Source: Algoriphagus sp. (lineage in GTDB: Bacteria > Bacteroidota > Bacteroidia > Cytophagales > Cyclobacteriaceae). Taken from it: a DNA stretch of 37,438 nt. Of the stretch, positions 9,051 to 16,497 are shown one piece after another. Numbering within the stretch: position 1 is the stretch's first letter; the number at the start of each line of letters is the position of its first letter. The stretch spans positions 5,382 through 42,819 of the forward strand of contig NZ_JAHEBC010000003.1 of assembly GCF_024642405.1 (NCBI RefSeq), given 5' to 3'. The position numbers and the translations under genes were made by a program. The notes beneath the pieces are model-generated. The model ran no database searches and was not told where the DNA came from. It saw nothing but the letters and a program-made list of their open reading frames with translations.

Positions 9051-9084
9051 AAAAGGCAATCAAAATACTTGATTGCCTTTTTTT
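9051..9084 (+). terminator. Intrinsic terminator of the ferritin gene
   Basis: A 13-bp perfect stem, AAAAGGCAATCAA (9051-9063) with TTGATTGCCTTTT (9069-9081), a 5-nt loop and a T7 tract, 22 bp after the ferritin stop codon. Confidence 0.88.
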
Positions 9085-9281
9085 GAAAATAACTTTTTGA
9101 AAAATACAGATTATTGATTTTTACTAAATTAATTTCTCTATCGAATTGATTAACGCAATCTAAATCAATCCAATTTGTCTATAAATAAAATCTTTTACTT
9201 ACTACTAATCATTTCACAGTCATTCTCTTAAATCAATTTCAAAGGCATCTAATGAAATTTTAAATTCATTAAAAAAAAGCC

Positions 9282-9917
9282 ATGAAAACAACAAAAAGAA
9301 TCTCTCAGATTATTGGTATCGTCTTATGCTTTTTGGTCACTTTACCATCGTGCGCTCCCGTATTTTCAGATTTACAAAGTGCCAGAACACTTGGCAAAGG
9401 CCAATTTGAAGCCACTCCTTTTTATACCAATACAGGAAAGGATAGCGAATTCAAAGGTGTTTCACATGTTGGTGCCAATTTAGGACTTGGTCTTTCTGAA
9501 AAAATTGATGTTCGTGCACGAATTGAAAGAAATTGGTACAACGGTGAGGAAGATACTGGTTATACCATAGTTGGTATCGGACCTAAATTTTCTGTAATAG
9601 AAAATAGAATTTCCTTTTTCCTTCCTGTGGGTAGAGCGCTTGGAGAAGGAACTAATCAGACTTGGCAAATGCAGCCAACAGTTTTCCTTACCCAACCTAT
9701 CATCAAAGAAAAACTCGAGTTTACATTAGCTCCGAAATACCTATTCAATTTTTGTGAAGATTGCTCTGGAAATTTTGCGACAAACTTTGGAATCTCGGCT
9801 AGCAAAGACTTTAGCAAATATGCTTGGAGAGCGGAGTATGGAAGAATATTTTCAGATGGCGGAGGAATAGGCCAGCTAAGTATTGGTATTTCTTTCGTTT
9901 TAGGAAAGAAAGAATGA
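9282..9917 (+). CDS. Lipoprotein with beta-barrel-like C-terminal region, function unknown
   Basis: 211 residues; the signal ends in a lipobox-like LPSC (Cys at about residue 24), followed by APVFSDLQSARTLGKGQFEATPFY. The rest alternates short amphipathic strands and turns (VGANLGLGLSEKIDVRARIERNW, IVGIGPKFSVIENRISFFLPVGRAL, LSIGISFVLG), which is what a small 8- to 10-stranded outer-membrane barrel looks like. I do not recognise a named family. It stands alone between ferritin and the HTH gene with its own terminator. Confidence 0.65.
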   Translation: MKTTKRISQIIGIVLCFLVTLPSCAPVFSDLQSARTLGKGQFEATPFYTNTGKDSEFKGVSHVGANLGLGLSEKIDVRARIERNWYNGEEDTGYTIVGIGPKFSVIENRISFFLPVGRALGEGTNQTWQMQPTVFLTQPIIKEKLEFTLAPKYLFNFCEDCSGNFATNFGISASKDFSKYAWRAEYGRIFSDGGGIGQLSIGISFVLGKKE

Positions 9918-9943
9918 AATAAGTGAACTTAACCTTGATTCTT

Positions 9944-9990
9944 TAAAAAAGCACATCTAAAAATCAATGATTCAAGGTGTGCTTTTTTTA
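9944..9990 (+). terminator. Intrinsic terminator
   Basis: AAAAAAGCACA (about 9945-9955) pairs with TGTGCTTTTTT (9978-9988), with a long, partly structured loop and a T7 run, just after the gene ending at 9917. An alternative pairing of ACCTTGATT (9932-9940) with ATTCAAGGT (9970-9978) overlaps the right arm. Confidence 0.7.
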
Positions 9991-10152
9991 TATCTATACT
10001 TAAAATAATTCAATAAATAATTGTTTTGATTGATTTTCCAATAATATATAATGTTTAAATAAACAAAATAAAATTTTTAAAAAACCCTTTATTATTTTTC
10101 TATATTTTGTTATCTTCATTTTATAAAAAATTAATTTTTGAATAACGGATAA

Positions 10153-11169
10153 ATGGTTCAGGAAAATCATTCTCAAATATTATTTTTTAAGACTTTAAAA
10201 TCTTCAATTCCTTCCTACTCTTCTTTAGTGGATGAAGTCTCGGAAACTCTTCAGATAAGTGTTGATAGTGCCTATCGGAGAATTCGTGGGGAAAAGCTCT
10301 TAGATTTTGATGAAATCTTCACCCTTTGCAAAAAATTCAATGTTTCTGTCGATAAATTATTTGGGATTAATTCCAATACCGTTGTATTTAAAGGAAACCA
10401 AAACAATTTCAAGAACAACAATTTCCAGATTTGGATGGAAGATGTACTTGCTCAACTGGAAATGGTCAATAGCTTTAATTCCAAACACATTTATTTTCTA
10501 TTGAAAGATATGCCTCCATGGTATCATTATTATCACCATGAATTGGCTGCTTTTAAGTTTTTCTTTTGGAAAAAATCCATCTTATTTAATGATGAACTGA
10601 AGGAAGAGAAATTTAGAATTTCCGACAATCTGTTTTCAAAATACGAAGAGGTTACTAGGAAAATTATTAAAACTTATAATAAAATACCAAGTACAGAGAT
10701 TTGGAATCTTGAAGGAATCAATACCACCATTAGGCAGATTGATTTATATCATGAAATGGGAATTATCTTATATCCTAAAGACACTTTAAGATTGTACCAA
10801 TGCATGTTAGAAGTGGTAGATCATTTAGAAAAAATGGCAGAATTGGGTAAAAAATTTATGCCGGGACAAACGCAATTAGATAATTCACCAGAATACAATT
10901 TTTTAGTAAATGAATACGTCTTGGGTGATAACACCTTCTTTGTAAAGTTGGATGACACGAAAGTGACCTATTTAAATTATAGTGTCATTTATTTTATAGG
11001 CACTTCCGATCTCACTTTTAATGAAGGAATGTTCAGTAATTTAGAAAACCTTATCAAAAAATCAACTCAAATAAGTAAAGTGGGTGAAAAAGAAAGAAGG
11101 CAATTTTTTAACAAATTAAGGAAGAAAATTCAAGTTCGAATTGACATCTTGTCAAAACACGATCTATAA
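10153..11169 (+). CDS. Helix-turn-helix domain protein, probable transcriptional regulator
   Basis: 338 residues. Residues about 22-70 form a Cro/C1- or BetR-like helix-turn-helix: LVDEVSETLQISVDSAYRRIRGEKLL then FDEIFTLCKKFNVSVDKLF. The remaining 260 residues are mostly helical and aromatic-rich (PPWYHYYHHELAAFKFFFWKK) with no domain I can name; they may sense a ligand or form dimers. This architecture of a small N-terminal HTH with a long uncharacterised helical part recurs in Bacteroidota. The FGE-like gene follows after 67 bp on the same strand, so it is a plausible target or operon partner. Confidence 0.75.
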   Translation: MVQENHSQILFFKTLKSSIPSYSSLVDEVSETLQISVDSAYRRIRGEKLLDFDEIFTLCKKFNVSVDKLFGINSNTVVFKGNQNNFKNNNFQIWMEDVLAQLEMVNSFNSKHIYFLLKDMPPWYHYYHHELAAFKFFFWKKSILFNDELKEEKFRISDNLFSKYEEVTRKIIKTYNKIPSTEIWNLEGINTTIRQIDLYHEMGIILYPKDTLRLYQCMLEVVDHLEKMAELGKKFMPGQTQLDNSPEYNFLVNEYVLGDNTFFVKLDDTKVTYLNYSVIYFIGTSDLTFNEGMFSNLENLIKKSTQISKVGEKERRQFFNKLRKKIQVRIDILSKHDL

Positions 11170-11236
11170 ATGATTACTCTTTCGATCTGCAATTTCCTAG
11201 GATTATTGTTACTTTTCAGGAGTCAAATGATCGATT

Positions 11237-12328
11237 ATGAAATTCAATAATAAATATATACCCCTTTTTATTACTTCTTTATTATTAAATGCTTCTTGTC
11301 AAGAAAAGAAAGAAGCTGAAAATCAAGAAGAAAAAATGATTGTAGCAAAAACTCCGGCTCCAAAAGAAAAAGTAGAAGGAATGGTCTGGATTCCTGGAGG
11401 AGAATTTGTCATGGGAACCAACGAGGCAGATGCCTATGCCGCTGAAAAACCAGCAGTAGATCTTAAAGTGAATGGTTTTTGGATGGATACCCATGAAGTG
11501 ACGAATGCGGAGTATCAAGAATTCGTTGACGCTACAGGTTATGTTACCGTCGCAGAGAAAAAACCTGATTGGGAGGAATTAAAAAAACAACTTCCTCCTG
11601 GTACTCCAAAACCTGATGAATCTGTTTTAGTAGCAGGGTCGATGGTATTTTCCCCTCCTCCTTATGCGGTTCCTTTGCAGGATATATCGCTATGGTGGGT
11701 TTGGGTAAATGGAGCAAATTGGAAGCATCCAGAAGGTCCAGATTCAGATTTAACAGGAAGAGAAAATCACCCAGTAGTTCATATTTCCTATGAAGATGCT
11801 GAGGCCTACGCGAAATGGGCTGGGAAAAGATTACCCACAGAAATTGAATGGGAATTTGCGGCTCGTGGAGGAATGAATGGAAAAAGATTTGCCTGGGGTG
11901 ATGAGCTTACTCCAAATGGCCAATTTCTAGCAAATACATTCCAGGGTAACTTTCCGAATGAAAATCTTGGTAATGACGGGTTTATAGGAACTTCTCCTGT
12001 TAAATCTTTTGCACCAAATACATTTGGACTTTATGATATGATCGGAAATGTGTGGGAGCTCACGGGAGACTGGTATGATGCATTAAAATATGCTCGCCTG
12101 GCAGGCCAGGCACCAAAACTGGATAAGGACATGAATCCATGTTACAATCCTGATAATCCATTTGCTATGGAAAGAGTGATTAAAGGAGGTTCTTACCTTT
12201 GTGCCTCAAATTACTGCGTCAATTATAGACCTTCTGCCAGACAAGGTCAAGCTTTTGATTCCGGCACTTCCAATGTAGGGTTTAGATGCGTTAAAGATCC
12301 CGATCCACAAACATTAAGTTTGAATTAA
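11237..12328 (+). CDS. Formylglycine-generating enzyme family lipoprotein
   Basis: 363 residues with a lipoprotein-type signal (LLLNASC, Cys21) and the FGE-sulfatase fold. Family landmarks are MVWIPGGEFVMG (49-60), FWMDTHEVTNAEYQEF (81-96), HPVVHISYEDAEAYAKW, RLPTEIEWEFAARGG and GLYDMIGNVWELTGDWY. Unlike many paralogues that only bind ligands, it keeps both cysteines of the copper-dependent active site, Cys322 and Cys327, in GGSYLCASNYCVNYRPSAR. True FGE converts a sulfatase Cys to formylglycine. No sulfatase is in the window. The lipoprotein signal implies action outside the cytoplasm, which would suit exported sulfatases. Confidence 0.88.
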   Translation: MKFNNKYIPLFITSLLLNASCQEKKEAENQEEKMIVAKTPAPKEKVEGMVWIPGGEFVMGTNEADAYAAEKPAVDLKVNGFWMDTHEVTNAEYQEFVDATGYVTVAEKKPDWEELKKQLPPGTPKPDESVLVAGSMVFSPPPYAVPLQDISLWWVWVNGANWKHPEGPDSDLTGRENHPVVHISYEDAEAYAKWAGKRLPTEIEWEFAARGGMNGKRFAWGDELTPNGQFLANTFQGNFPNENLGNDGFIGTSPVKSFAPNTFGLYDMIGNVWELTGDWYDALKYARLAGQAPKLDKDMNPCYNPDNPFAMERVIKGGSYLCASNYCVNYRPSARQGQAFDSGTSNVGFRCVKDPDPQTLSLN

Positions 12329-12378
12329 ACCAAAATAAAAGGCTGAAACCCAATTGGATTTCAGCCTTTTATTTTGGT
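12329..12378. terminator. 20-bp perfect bidirectional terminator
   Basis: Arms at 12329-12348 and 12359-12378 pair perfectly over 20 bp (core AAAAGGCTGAAA / TTTCAGCCTTTT) around a 10-nt loop. It begins directly after the FGE stop codon and ends 14 bp before the stop of the convergent riboflavin synthase gene; A- and T-rich stem ends give a U-tract on either strand. Confidence 0.9.
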
Positions 12379-12391
12379 AGGGTAAAGTATT

Positions 12392-12988
12392 TTAAGGTTT
12401 AGGATAGCCATGGATAATCCTAGCAATGTACTTTCCAATGATATCAAATTCTAAATTAACCTTGTCTCCTACTTTGAGCTGATGGAAATTTGTATGTTCA
12501 AATGTGTAGGGAATAATGGCTACAGAAAACTTCCCCGGTCCTGAATTAAAGCAAGTTAAACTTGTACCATTAATTGTAATAGACCCCTTTTCTACCGTGA
12601 TATTTCCATTTTTTGAATCGTATTCAATATCGAAAAGCCAACTTCCGTCTTGGTCAATAATGTTTTTTACAAGTCCAACCTGATCCACATGCCCCTGAAC
12701 AATGTGTCCATCAAATCTACCATTGGCAGGCATGCACCGTTCCAAATTGACTTTTTTTCCAACTTCCCATTGAGAAAGATTTGTCTTCTGAATAGTTTCA
12801 TCAATCGCTGTTACCCGATAACTTTCAGGTTTAGTTTCCACAACTGTCAGACAGACTCCGTCATGCGACAAAGATTGATCAATCTTAAGTTCTGCTGCCA
12901 AAACTGAAGCTAAATCGAAATGGACATTGGTTCCCTCTTTCGTTATTTTCTGTATTGTTCCAAATGATTCAATGATTCCTGTAAACAT
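12392..12988 (-). CDS. ribE: Riboflavin synthase alpha subunit
   Basis: Starting at the ATG at 12986-12988, the protein is 198 residues and opens with the family's invariant MFTGIIE; nine extra codons upstream are possible but would precede this conserved start. It contains two lumazine-binding half-domains, marked by SHDGVCLTVV and, about 95 residues later, INGTSLTCFN, plus GHIVQGHVD. It converts two molecules of 6,7-dimethyl-8-ribityllumazine to riboflavin and its pyrimidine precursor. No other rib gene is adjacent and I see no FMN riboswitch in the 115-bp upstream gap shared with pcm. Confidence 0.94.
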   Translation of the reverse strand: MFTGIIESFGTIQKITKEGTNVHFDLASVLAAELKIDQSLSHDGVCLTVVETKPESYRVTAIDETIQKTNLSQWEVGKKVNLERCMPANGRFDGHIVQGHVDQVGLVKNIIDQDGSWLFDIEYDSKNGNITVEKGSITINGTSLTCFNSGPGKFSVAIIPYTFEHTNFHQLKVGDKVNLEFDIIGKYIARIIHGYPKP

Positions 12989-13103
12989 GATTATTTTTAA
13001 AATTCGGACTATCAATGGATAAGCAAAAATTGCCTTTTAAGAGTTCAAATAAAGCCAATTATTCTTTTAACTTCGGTCACTGAATTTAAATAATAAAGCC
13101 AAA

Positions 13104-13760
13104 ATGCTTAAACTAGAAGATACCTACCTCCATAAAGGCAAACGAAAAGCTTTAGTAGCTTTACTAAGGGAGAAAGGAATCAAAAGCGAAAGTGTTTTAA
13201 ATGCAATCAATAATCTTCCTCGTCATTTTTTCTTTGATTCAGCTTTGATTTCCCATGCGTATGAGGACAAAGCCTTTCCGATTGGCGAAGGACAGACAAT
13301 CTCTCAGCCTTATACAGTAGCATTTCAAACTGAATTATTGGATATCAGACAAGGAGATAAAGTTTTGGAAATAGGTACAGGTTCTGGTTATCAAGCCAGC
13401 ATACTTCATATTATGGGAGCTGAAGTATATACAATCGAATATCAAAAGAAACTCTTCGAAGGCACAAAAAGATTTTTAGCGCGTTTAGGCATAGAAATGA
13501 ATTTGTTTTATGGAGATGGTTCTGAAGGTTTACTATCCCATGCACCCTATGACAAAATTCTAGTTACTGCTGGCGCACCTGTAGTCCCAAATTCACTACT
13601 AAAACAATTAAAAATTGGTGGGGTTTTAGTGATTCCTGTTGGTGATAAAAGAAGACAAACCATGCTGAAGCTGACAAAAAAATCTAATACAAAAGTGATT
13701 AGAGAAGAATTTGATAGTTTTTCGTTTGTGCCATTATTAGGAAAGGATGGCTGGAGATAA
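13104..13760 (+). CDS. pcm: Protein-L-isoaspartate O-methyltransferase
   Basis: 218 residues with all PIMT hallmarks: FPIGEGQTISQPYTVA near residue 60, the SAM-binding motif I KVLEIGTGSGYQA near 90-102, YDKILVTAGAP near 155 and the FVPLLGKDGW C-terminal motif. It methylates isoaspartyl residues in aged proteins so that they can be repaired; it acts in the cytoplasm. Length is normal. Divergent from ribE, followed by its own small terminator. Confidence 0.94.
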   Translation: MLKLEDTYLHKGKRKALVALLREKGIKSESVLNAINNLPRHFFFDSALISHAYEDKAFPIGEGQTISQPYTVAFQTELLDIRQGDKVLEIGTGSGYQASILHIMGAEVYTIEYQKKLFEGTKRFLARLGIEMNLFYGDGSEGLLSHAPYDKILVTAGAPVVPNSLLKQLKIGGVLVIPVGDKRRQTMLKLTKKSNTKVIREEFDSFSFVPLLGKDGWR

Positions 13761-13790
13761 ATCAGCTCTTATGTAGCAAAAAATATATAC

Positions 13791-13812
13791 ACAGAATATA
13801 ATTCTGTTTTTT
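13791..13812 (+). terminator. Small intrinsic terminator after pcm
   Basis: ACAGAAT (13791-13797) pairs with ATTCTGT (13801-13807) around a 3-nt loop and runs into six Ts. The stem is short and AT-rich, so efficiency is uncertain. Confidence 0.55.
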
Positions 13813-13868
13813 GACTTAGAATTACTATTTTCAAAATATTCTCTATATTTTTATCCAAAATTAAAGTT

Positions 13869-14396
13869 ATGCCAAAGAAAAAATTTGCAAGAGAGTCCGC
13901 CACGATTATGACCGAAATGGTCCTACCCAATGATACTAATACCTTGAATAATTTAATGGGTGGAAAGTTGATGCATTGGCTGGACGTGGTAGCAGCAATT
14001 GCCGCACAAAAACATTCTAATCGGATTGTGGTCACTGCTTCTGCAGATAATATTTCATTTAAAGAACCCATTGCATTAGGAAATGTTGTCACTCTTAAAT
14101 CTCAAGTAACCAGAGCATTTAACTCTTCAATGGAGGTTTTTATTGAGGTTGTTGCCGAAGACATTCCTGCTAATAAAAAGATCATGACCCATAGAGCTTT
14201 CTTTACATTTGTGGCAGTAGATCAAAACGGGAAACCAATAGAAGTTCCAGAGGTGATTCCTGAAACTGCTGAAGAGATAGAACATTATGAAGGTGCATTG
14301 AGGAGAAGGCAACTGAGACTAGTTCTAGCCAAACGAATGAATCCTGAAGATGCTGTTGAGTTAAAGTCCATTTTCAACTTATCAGACACAAAGTAG
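13869..14396 (+). CDS. Acyl-CoA thioesterase, hotdog fold
   Basis: 175 residues of the YciA/BACH acyl-CoA hydrolase type. The hotdog helix carries NLMGGKLMHWLDVVAAIAA with the expected acidic residue Asp39, followed by VVTASADNISFKEPI and the VTLKSQVTRAF strand. A C-terminal helix (EEIEHYEGALRRRQLRL) extends past the minimal fold. It would release free fatty acids from CoA esters in the cytoplasm. The chain-length preference cannot be read from sequence. Standing alone between terminators at 13791 and 14409. Confidence 0.88.
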   Translation: MPKKKFARESATIMTEMVLPNDTNTLNNLMGGKLMHWLDVVAAIAAQKHSNRIVVTASADNISFKEPIALGNVVTLKSQVTRAFNSSMEVFIEVVAEDIPANKKIMTHRAFFTFVAVDQNGKPIEVPEVIPETAEEIEHYEGALRRRQLRLVLAKRMNPEDAVELKSIFNLSDTK

Positions 14397-14407
14397 TCTG
14401 GAATTAT

Positions 14408-14441
14408 GAAAGGGACAGAAGTATTTGTCCCTTCTTTTTTT
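14408..14441 (+). terminator. Intrinsic terminator
   Basis: AAGGGACA (14410-14417) pairs with TGTCCCTT (14426-14433), followed by CTTTTTTT. It lies 12 bp after the thioesterase stop and separates it from the three-gene run starting at 14474. Confidence 0.82.
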
Positions 14442-14473
14442 GTGGATGAACATTTTTTGACCAAATTCCCCCT

Positions 14474-15046
14474 ATGGAAAACATAAGTCTCCAAGAACTT
14501 CAATTCTTTCTGGAAGAAGATCTTTTTCTATTACCGGAAGATAAAAATTCGATTAAATCAAAAACTTCGATATCATCGAAAGTTGAGCCAATTTCAGAAT
14601 CCAATAATACGCTGAATGAAGATTTAGGTAGTTACAACTCAGAAACTACCCATCAACAAGCAGATCCAATTCCTGTTCAAGGGAATTTTACAAAAGGCCT
14701 ACTTGTGGTTCATGAAGAGCAAGAATTGTCTGAAGAAGTAATGGATATGTTGGTAAAAATGATTAACGCTGTAGGAAGGTCGATGAATGAAGTTGGTCTT
14801 GTCTCCTCCCCTGTGTTAGAAGGAAGAACATTGGAAGAATTTCAGGCTTTGAATGCCCATATTATTTTAAAATTTGGAAGAATCAAACATCCTATAAATG
14901 CAGTTCCTGCAATTCCTTACGAGGTTTTTACCGATGATGAAACGCAATATTTATTTGCAGATGCTCTGAGTCAAATTTCAGAAGACAAAGGAATGAAACG
15001 TCAGCTTTGGAATGCGTTGCAAGTTCTATTTAATATCAAAAAATAA
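14474..15046 (+). CDS. Uncharacterised protein resembling DNA polymerase III psi (HolD)
   Basis: 190 residues. An N-terminal helix (ISLQELQFFLEEDLFLLPED) is followed by a Ser/Asn/Glu-rich linker (25-72) and a compact domain from GLLVVHEE (75) to the end. The order of elements recalls E. coli HolD (psi): a short N-terminal peptide that binds chi, a LVVxxE-like first strand and long helix (LSEEVMDMLVKMINAVG), a N-x-HIILKFG strand and a final KRQLWNALQVLF helix matching HolD's ARAALWQQI region. This resemblance is by eye and is inference. One base separates its stop from the DUF3817 start, so the genes are co-transcribed. Confidence 0.65.
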   Translation: MENISLQELQFFLEEDLFLLPEDKNSIKSKTSISSKVEPISESNNTLNEDLGSYNSETTHQQADPIPVQGNFTKGLLVVHEEQELSEEVMDMLVKMINAVGRSMNEVGLVSSPVLEGRTLEEFQALNAHIILKFGRIKHPINAVPAIPYEVFTDDETQYLFADALSQISEDKGMKRQLWNALQVLFNIKK

Positions 15047-15047
15047 G

Positions 15048-15365
15048 ATGAGTTTAACACCAGAACAACATAAGTGGGCAAAGAGATTTAGATGGATCAG
15101 TCTGATCGAGGGCACTTCCTTTCTTATTTTATTACTTTTTGCAATGCCTTTAAAATATGTATTCGGATTGCCTATGGCAGTAAAAATTGTTGGATGGGCA
15201 CATGGCTTGCTTTTCATTATTTACATTTATACTGTATTTCCAACAGCTCATAAATTAAAATGGAATTTCAGTCGTACATTCTTTGCTTTAATAGCCTCAA
15301 TTTTGCCATTTGGTCCTTTTATCTTCGATAGAAATCTAAAGAAAAGTCAACACGTAGATTTTTAG
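15048..15365 (+). CDS. DUF3817 domain-containing membrane protein
   Basis: 105 residues from the ATG at 15048; an upstream in-frame ATG at 15012 lies inside the preceding gene and is unlikely. Three hydrophobic segments are visible (about 15-40, 45-67, 75-95). The DUF3817 signature is present: RFRWISLIEGTSFLILLLFAMPLKY, then VKIVGWAHGLLFIIYIYTVF. The family is a small integral inner-membrane protein of unknown function. It is the middle gene of a tight run, 1 bp after the psi-like gene and 3 bp before the kinase-like gene. Confidence 0.85.
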   Translation: MSLTPEQHKWAKRFRWISLIEGTSFLILLLFAMPLKYVFGLPMAVKIVGWAHGLLFIIYIYTVFPTAHKLKWNFSRTFFALIASILPFGPFIFDRNLKKSQHVDF

Positions 15366-15368
15366 TCT

Positions 15369-16391
15369 ATGGCTCTCATTAGTAAAAAAAAGAAGATTTA
15401 CCCCATCAGTTCAGGCCTAAGGAAGTACTTGGTTAAATACTCAAGGGAAGTAGACATACCCATTCATTACCATGAGCTTTTGAGATATTCCAATTCAATC
15501 GCTTTATATGATTCTAAAGATCAGGACACGCTATGGGAGACCGTATTTTATGATCAATCTGATCGAGAAGAAATCCATTTATACGTAAAAAAGATCTATG
15601 CCCTATTAAAAGCAGGCGGAGATATGTCTGTGATGGAGCATCTGTATGTAGATCGAATTGATCTTTGCATTTATGGAAATACTCAGCCATTTCGGGTCAG
15701 AATTGTCAATAGAATTAATGACAACTTTGATTACTTCTACATAAAGAATGCAGATGCATCTCGTGTTTACGGTTTGGAATTAGAACATTTGCTATCACCA
15801 AACCGGATTAGCTATTTGGTACATCAAAACACTCTAATTGAAGAACACATTGCCGGGATTCCCGGAGACAAATTCATGCGTCTCCATATGACTGACCCTC
15901 ATTTGAATCCGATTAGACTTGCAAAAGAATTTGTCAAATTTAATGAACGCTGTTTTGTTAGATTGTTAGGCGATATGCATTCCTCAAATTTTGTAATAGA
16001 CGTTACACCCGATTTTGAAGAAACCCATTATAGGATTAGAGCAATTGATTTTGATCAACAATCTTATGAAGGGAAAAAATCAATTTATCTTCCGCAGTAT
16101 TTCAAAGAAAATAATGTATTAATTCAGTTGGGCATGAAATACATCACCCCCGAGTCCATGCTCCAATATCAAAAAGAAGAAAGGGCATTGATTGCGCATC
16201 GATTAAAATCCTCTCAAAAAGGAATTGATGATATCCTTCGTTCTATGGAACATGATAAAATATCTCTTCCTGAAAATATTGATTCTTTAAAAAAAGAATT
16301 GGCGAAACATTATTCAAATGATAAGTTTTTAGCCTGTCATAATATGGGCCATATACTTAGAATTAGTTTGGAACAATTAATTCAGCGGTAA
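15369..16391 (+). CDS. Uncharacterised protein with protein-kinase-like (PKL/APH-type) motifs
   Basis: 340 residues with no family name I can give. The centre reads like an aminoglycoside-phosphotransferase/HipA-type kinase fold: a beta3-like YFYIKNAD with Lys126, a helix with Glu137/Glu139 (LELEHLL), a hinge-like LIEEHIAGIPGDKF, a catalytic-loop-like LGDMHSSNFVID (Asp202, His204, Asn207) and a metal-binding AIDFDQQ (Asp227 or Asp229). About 80 residues precede the fold and 110 helical residues follow it. If active it would phosphorylate a small molecule or protein in the cytoplasm. Last gene of the run beginning at 14474. The kinase reading is inference from motifs. Confidence 0.68.
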   Translation: MALISKKKKIYPISSGLRKYLVKYSREVDIPIHYHELLRYSNSIALYDSKDQDTLWETVFYDQSDREEIHLYVKKIYALLKAGGDMSVMEHLYVDRIDLCIYGNTQPFRVRIVNRINDNFDYFYIKNADASRVYGLELEHLLSPNRISYLVHQNTLIEEHIAGIPGDKFMRLHMTDPHLNPIRLAKEFVKFNERCFVRLLGDMHSSNFVIDVTPDFEETHYRIRAIDFDQQSYEGKKSIYLPQYFKENNVLIQLGMKYITPESMLQYQKEERALIAHRLKSSQKGIDDILRSMEHDKISLPENIDSLKKELAKHYSNDKFLACHNMGHILRISLEQLIQR

Positions 16392-16497
16392 AGTCTATTC
16401 TCAATTCTCATTTTTTATATGATCAACCCCTTAAGCCAAAAGAAAAAGCTTAACTTCTAAATTCTTTTAAAAAATTAACCACCAAACAAATCAATCC

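Noticed and set aside
12989-13103. Possible FMN riboswitch upstream of riboflavin synthase
   Set aside because: The gap is short, AT-rich and shared with a divergent gene; none of the conserved FMN aptamer segments was seen.
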